Shown piece by piece: positions 34,462 to 38,461 of a stretch of DNA of 38,461 nucleotides. The notes beneath the pieces were generated by a model, which was not told the origin of the DNA, ran no database searches, and was given only the letters and a program-made list of their open reading frames with translations. Location of the stretch: the NCBI GenBank assembly GCA_032718475.1, contig JAUCBJ010000016.1, forward strand, positions 1 to 38,461. Reading direction: 5' to 3'. The position numbers and the translations under genes were made by a program. Positions within the stretch are counted from its first letter, which is position 1. Every line of letters begins with the position of its first letter. The DNA comes from Nemertoderma westbladi. Taxonomy: Eukaryota > Xenacoelomorpha > Nemertodermatida > Nemertodermatidae.

Positions 34462-34752
34462 CGAATGAAATAGTACGATGTTATGTGAAAATGAATGTGT
34501 TTTCGTTCCGCATCGTATCCTGTTCTTGTGATTAAGGAATATATTAAATTGAAATTAAATAGGGTAATTTATCGCACTGAGTGTGGACCTGGTTATTGTC
34601 AGGTATCAGCATCCATTAAATTTTTTTATTCCAAAATTGTAACATTACTCAACGCCATTAGTATTAACAGCGAGTTGTTATTTAGCACTTTACAACTTTA
34701 GAGGACATTACAGCATTGTATTGGCCTGTACATTTAGTATTTTATTTGGTGT

Positions 34753-34849
34753 TATTGCTTACGTGGTAACCCATGACGGCGTTAAGTAATGTCCATTAAG
34801 GGGACATTACTTAACGCCGTCATTGGATACCAGACCACGTAAACAATAG
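34753..34849. repeat. Strong inverted repeat with 22-bp perfect core
   Basis: Positions 34773-34794 (ATGACGGCGTTAAGTAATGT plus CC) are perfectly complementary to 34802-34823, with a 7-base loop. Pairing continues outward through TTACGTGGT (left) and ACCACGTAA (right) with a few bulges. It could be a small foldback MITE or a transcribed hairpin. No flanking duplication was identified. Confidence 0.75.
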
Positions 34850-35110
34850 GTGGAAATTTGCCTGACAGCCAGATAGGCCTACTGCAATATCTACCGGTAG
34901 GCGGGGTATAGCTATTAATAACCAGTAGGGCCTAGCTATATTATTAAAACATGGCTCCAAACGCCACCATAAATATAAGCCAACTTATTTATAACATAAT
35001 TTATGTCATTTTTACATTTATTTATACAGCAACTAATATAATTTGTGCAGATTCTATCACTTATAATGTTTTCGTAATGTTAAAATTTTGGAATAAAACT
35101 ACATAGGCTA

Positions 35111-35243
35111 CATACTTGTTGCAAAGTACTTTAAAGTGTTCTGATCCTCGTGGCTTTTTTTTCACTCACTAACTAAAGTTCGTTCGTGTAACAAAGCCAC
35201 TCGGATCATCACAGTGTAAAGTGCGACTTTACACACAAGTATG
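35111..35243. repeat. Imperfect inverted repeat, MITE-like
   Basis: CATACTTGT at 35111 pairs with ACAAGTATG at 35235-35243. Inside, GATCCTCGTGGCTTT pairs with AAAGCCACTCGGATC, with a mismatched middle and a loop of about 35 bases. A second small hairpin (GTAAAGTGCGACTTTAC) sits in the right arm. Function unknown. From 35244 to 36630 I see no gene: the part up to 35640 holds one dispersed motif (35540-35600), and 35840-36070 is richer in GGACT and ACCGG words. Confidence 0.6.
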
Positions 35244-35539
35244 TAAATAGTTATTATCAAATTATTGTTTGTTTTTAAAATTGATAAGAATACAAGTTTT
35301 TAAAAGACTTAGAATATTTCCCTTTGTAGAGATTTATGATGAAAGGATAGCCCTAAAGGCGATATAATATAAATGTTAAAATGTATAATTATAAAAATAA
35401 CAATAACAATATGTAGCACCGGGCATTAATTGCAGTTCAGAGTATGTGGGGCGAGCCACGAAGTGAGTGAGCCTTAGCGTAGGGGTACCATTAATCAACC
35501 TGTCGTTCTGTCGCTTTTTTTGCAGTGTTCAATTTTGAA

Positions 35540-35600
35540 CGTTAATAACTCGATCAATCCTCGATGAAATGTAACCAAACTTGGTACACAAATAGTCTGT
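35540..35600. repeat. Dispersed repeat motif shared with 22080-22150
   Basis: AACTCGATCAATCCTCGATG and ACCAAACTTGGTACACA correspond to the similar blocks at 22080-22150 in the same orientation, followed in both by TAGTCTGTCAAAAG. Likely remnants of one old element. Confidence 0.5.
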
Positions 35601-36649
35601 CAAAAGTTTAGAAATTTTCCAAGTTGAATTTGCTTGGGGCCTTCGTGCAGCATCAGTGTAACTGTCTTACAGTTATAATAAATTTATTTATCCAAAATTA
35701 TAACGCTTGACATCAGCAGGTTGCTAGGTACGGTGGCCCGCAACTGTCACTGCAAAGAAAAACTCACGGCAAGATAAAGTAACCCACCGTAGCTAGGAGA
35801 CTAAATCAGCTGGGTTTCTGGCAAATTACGAAATTACAGTAACACCATTGTGGCCTGTATGCCTGCAGTGCAGTGCGGACTCCGGACTGTTGGACTGCGG
35901 TCCTGAATTAGATTAGAGGGTCCGTTGGCGCCGTCCGCCGTACCGCCCTACTACCAGACTACTGTCAGACTGTAGAAGTATAACCGGACTGGTAGCAACT
36001 GCTGAACTGCCAACTACAGAACTACCGGCACGGTACTGAACTACGACAGCACTATACCGCATTTCTACGCACCTGCCAGCGACAAAAGAAAATGAATTTC
36101 TTCGTTTACGGTTTCTGCTCTTGTTAACGGTTAAATATGTTAATTAAAGACTATGTATTGGTACGACCGACGGCACCGGCAACTGGTATAATCAGATGTA
36201 GATGTACATACAGACATATCAATCTGCCAATACAACAACAATAGCAATATTTAGGCTTACCCCTACCAACCATCCATCGACTCGGCAACCGCAACAATGG
36301 AAGTTATGCGGACTAACCAGCTGACCGGCATTCTAAGTTCAGGTACCCACTACCAGAGTCTAAGCAGCTGCCCAGAAAAGTGTTGGAATTGAAATCAAAC
36401 AACTCACCACCAAGGCCGCCTCTGTCTGTTGACCTCGACTTTCGGTATCGCTGCCGCTACGGGCAAACTGGACTAACCGTAACCGAGGATGAAATCCGGT
36501 TTTTTAATCTCACTCTGCAATCAACCAGTGCCCGGCGGTGTTGAAATTGACACGCATTGTACAAGCAGTAGGCCTATTGCTCCGAGTTTCCGGCTGGTCG
36601 GGTGCAACTACTGCATCTACATTGCCACACTATAACTCGGCGGGCTCAT

Positions 36650-37012
36650 GAGGACGAATACTGCGTATACTATATTCCTATAAACCAAAACCATACCTGG
36701 CTTCGCCTATTGAACGCATTATAAAGATCGTCAGTCTTCGTTTAGGAAAGATATTTAAATACAAAACAGGACGAGCACAACGAGACTTATAATGAAGACG
36801 AGTACTGCGTTGACTATATTATTATATAAACCACCTCGCTTCACATATTGAACGCATCCCTTGTTATTATTATTATAAAGATCGTCAGCCTGCATTTAAG
36901 AAATATATTTAAATACAAAACAGGACGAACTCAACGAGGCTTATAATGAAGACGAGTACTGCGTATATTTTATTCCTATAAACCACATGGCTTCGCATAT
37001 TGAACGTGCGAT
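36650..37012. repeat. Tandem repeat, about 144-154 bp period, 2.4 copies
   Basis: Three successive modules start near 36653, 36797 and 36951 with GACGA(A/G)TACTGCGT. The first two continue with ATTCCTATAAACC-type sequence, CTTC(G/A)C(C/A)TATTGAACGCAT, TATAAAGATCGTCAG and AAATACAAAACAGGACGA; the third stops after ATTGAACG. Copies are about 80-90% alike by eye. No ORF spans them. Confidence 0.75.
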
Positions 37013-37084
37013 TGGAAATAAGTTTGTGCTACCCTTCCGCCCCATGGGTGGTAGATGTCGCGGTTATGTATTGGTGGGTGGGAA

Positions 37085-37098
37085 GGGGGGGGGGGGGG
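37085..37098. repeat. G14 homopolymer
   Basis: An uninterrupted G run in a G-rich stretch. Between here and 37786 there is no gene. Near 37255-37355 several TGTAGCA(A/G)ATTGTAT-type words repeat irregularly. Confidence 0.7.
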
Positions 37099-37786
37099 TG
37101 TGTAGATTAAAAGGACTGAACACGTACAGTCCCCCTTTCTTTGATTGATTGGCGGTGTTGGTGAAATACTCAAATACTGATTTTGTGATACAGTCGCTCA
37201 ATTTTAATTTGTATCCCATAACTGGGCCTCGTGCTGCGCGAAGGCCCCCACGTACGTGTATGTATTGTAGCAAATTGTATATATTAATTGTAGCAGATTG
37301 TATGTTTTGTAGCACATGTATTGTAGTACTAAACTAACAGCGTACAGTATTGTAGCACAGCTTGTTTAAGGACCATTTCTCCAGTAGAACGCAATAATTA
37401 TGCAAAGTGGTGGGCTATACATCACGAAATGCAGCAAGGGATCTACACACACCTTACATGTTGTAGCTATCAGTATGTAATAGTTATGTTAAGATTATGT
37501 AATCCTAATCCTAACTCTATTAGCATGGGGGGGAGTGGTGTGTATTCGGTCTACCCATTATATTTAATTGTCTAACCATGCGGTGAAATTTCACAAAATT
37601 TGGGTTGTGTGTGGGGAAACCAAACCTCACAATTTTCACATTCCAAATCACATTGATTTTGTCCTAGAGACTTCATATGATTTTGTAATGACTGTAGTAA
37701 AAACAGTAGCTCAATAAATTTGAGGAATTCTACAACAATTTTCGTACAAGATTGGCCACAATTATTAACTTACGAGGGAGGAATCT

Positions 37787-37813
37787 CCCCCCCCCCCCCC
37801 CCCCCCCCCCCCC
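37787..37813. repeat. C27 homopolymer
   Basis: An uninterrupted run of 27 C, about 65 bp beyond the stop codon of the polymerase gene and therefore possibly within its 3' UTR (a G27 tract in the transcript). Length is likely polymorphic and sequencing-sensitive. Confidence 0.8.
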
Positions 37814-37876
37814 AATAAATGTGCTAATAATATATTATTTGTTTCATCACCCGTTCTCTATTGTTTCATAGTTACG

Positions 37877-38461
37877 TCACCAATCTCTCTCTGTAGGTTC
37901 GCGATATTCCAATCCCAAGTAATCGAACACATCGGCTTCCGATTGGACCCGAACAACTCGGCCTTCGTGCACAATGTCCCCGTTAGAGGCGCGAACGGTG
38001 TCTACATTCAAAGAACGCTCGCTCAGATGCATCCCGCGCGTCTTACATAGCTGCCGTAACGAGCGGTTGAAGTAGGCCGAACCCGTGTAGTGAAGCAGAG
38101 CGCAAGCGTACTGCCGATACTCGACGGCGAATATATCGATGCGCCGATGTAAACTCTTCGGTCCCAGTCGACAAACCCCTAGGTATTTGTGTTGGGAGTC
38201 GTCGTAATCCCGTATCGCGGTCAAATTATCCGTAAGAAACCCCTGAGTCTCCAAAGCCCCCAGTAGCTGATGGAACAGTCGTTGATGCGTTTTACCATCG
38301 GGATGCGTTACGAGTATGTCGATATCTCCACAGGTATCCCGCCCTCTCCTATACGACCCACAAACCTCAGCTATCGCGTTGGCATCCAACTCTTGAATTT
38401 GCTTCCAAACTCTTTCGAATATCTCTGTAACTTCCTCACGCGGGATTCGAGGTAAAAAATC
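37877..38461 (-). CDS. POLL: DNA polymerase lambda, C-terminal exon (partial)
   Basis: 194 residues to the stop TGA at 37877-37879; the frame runs off the window at 38461. It is the palm and thumb of a family X polymerase used in base-excision repair and end joining. IPREEV, CGSYRRGRDTCGDIDILVTH, KYLGVCRL, RRIDIF, TGSAYFNRSLR and the end YREPTERDW match Pol lambda. The length equals human residues 382-575 without gaps, so the metal-binding Asp residues fall at 427, 429 and 490 and are all present. Residues 505-506, Tyr-Phe in human, are His-Tyr here (HYTGS). Pol mu and TdT have GWTGS, so lambda is the better match. The BRCT and lyase domains would lie upstream, outside the window. No intron interrupts this part. 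Confidence 0.93.
   Translation of the reverse strand, partial: DFLPRIPREEVTEIFERVWKQIQELDANAIAEVCGSYRRGRDTCGDIDILVTHPDGKTHQRLFHQLLGALETQGFLTDNLTAIRDYDDSQHKYLGVCRLGPKSLHRRIDIFAVEYRQYACALLHYTGSAYFNRSLRQLCKTRGMHLSERSLNVDTVRASNGDIVHEGRVVRVQSEADVFDYLGLEYREPTERDW

Overview
The window looks like a repeat-rich nuclear segment from a marine invertebrate animal. Support comes from spliced or metazoan-type genes (an ALDH9-like aldehyde dehydrogenase with GT-AG introns, the C-terminus of DNA polymerase lambda), several non-LTR retrotransposons, long-TIR DNA transposons and an AT-rich background. Nothing prokaryotic is present. The exact phylum cannot be read from the sequence; frequent TAGGCCTA and ACCGGTACCGGT words only weakly suggest a deuterostome or similar invertebrate.

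Layout. (1) 1-1078: AT-rich DNA with a 38-bp-arm palindrome, a G22 tract and dispersed-repeat fragments. (2) 1022-19793: a large satellite of about 340 copies of a 49-bp unit, with higher-order duplications. Two elements interrupt it: a 794-bp foldback element with TA target duplications near the left edge (1079-1872), and a 1208-bp element with 431-bp terminal inverted repeats and a perfect 9-bp target duplication (17565-18772). (3) 19794-22500: AT-rich boundary, then decayed C-terminal fragments of retroelement polyproteins on both strands. (4) 22585-25090: a degenerate minisatellite followed by a 5'-truncated LINE. (5) 25980-29168: the host gene island, with exons 1-2 of an ALDH9-like gene (+) and an intronless 705-aa CocE/S15-type alpha/beta hydrolase (-). 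(6) 30203-33619: a second copy of the foldback element split by a 5'-truncated LINE that made a 12-bp target duplication. (7) 33640-37813: dispersed repeats, a 331-bp MITE with 10-bp target duplications, two hairpin-forming inverted repeats, a ~150-bp tandem repeat and long G/C homopolymers. (8) 37877-38461: the last exon of a DNA polymerase lambda gene (-), cut by the window edge.

The genes do not form a pathway. The main story is genome architecture: a satellite growing by segmental duplication, colonised by inverted-repeat transposons, beside a short gene island where an ALDH gene start is followed within 400 bp by an opposite-strand, bacterial-type hydrolase gene.
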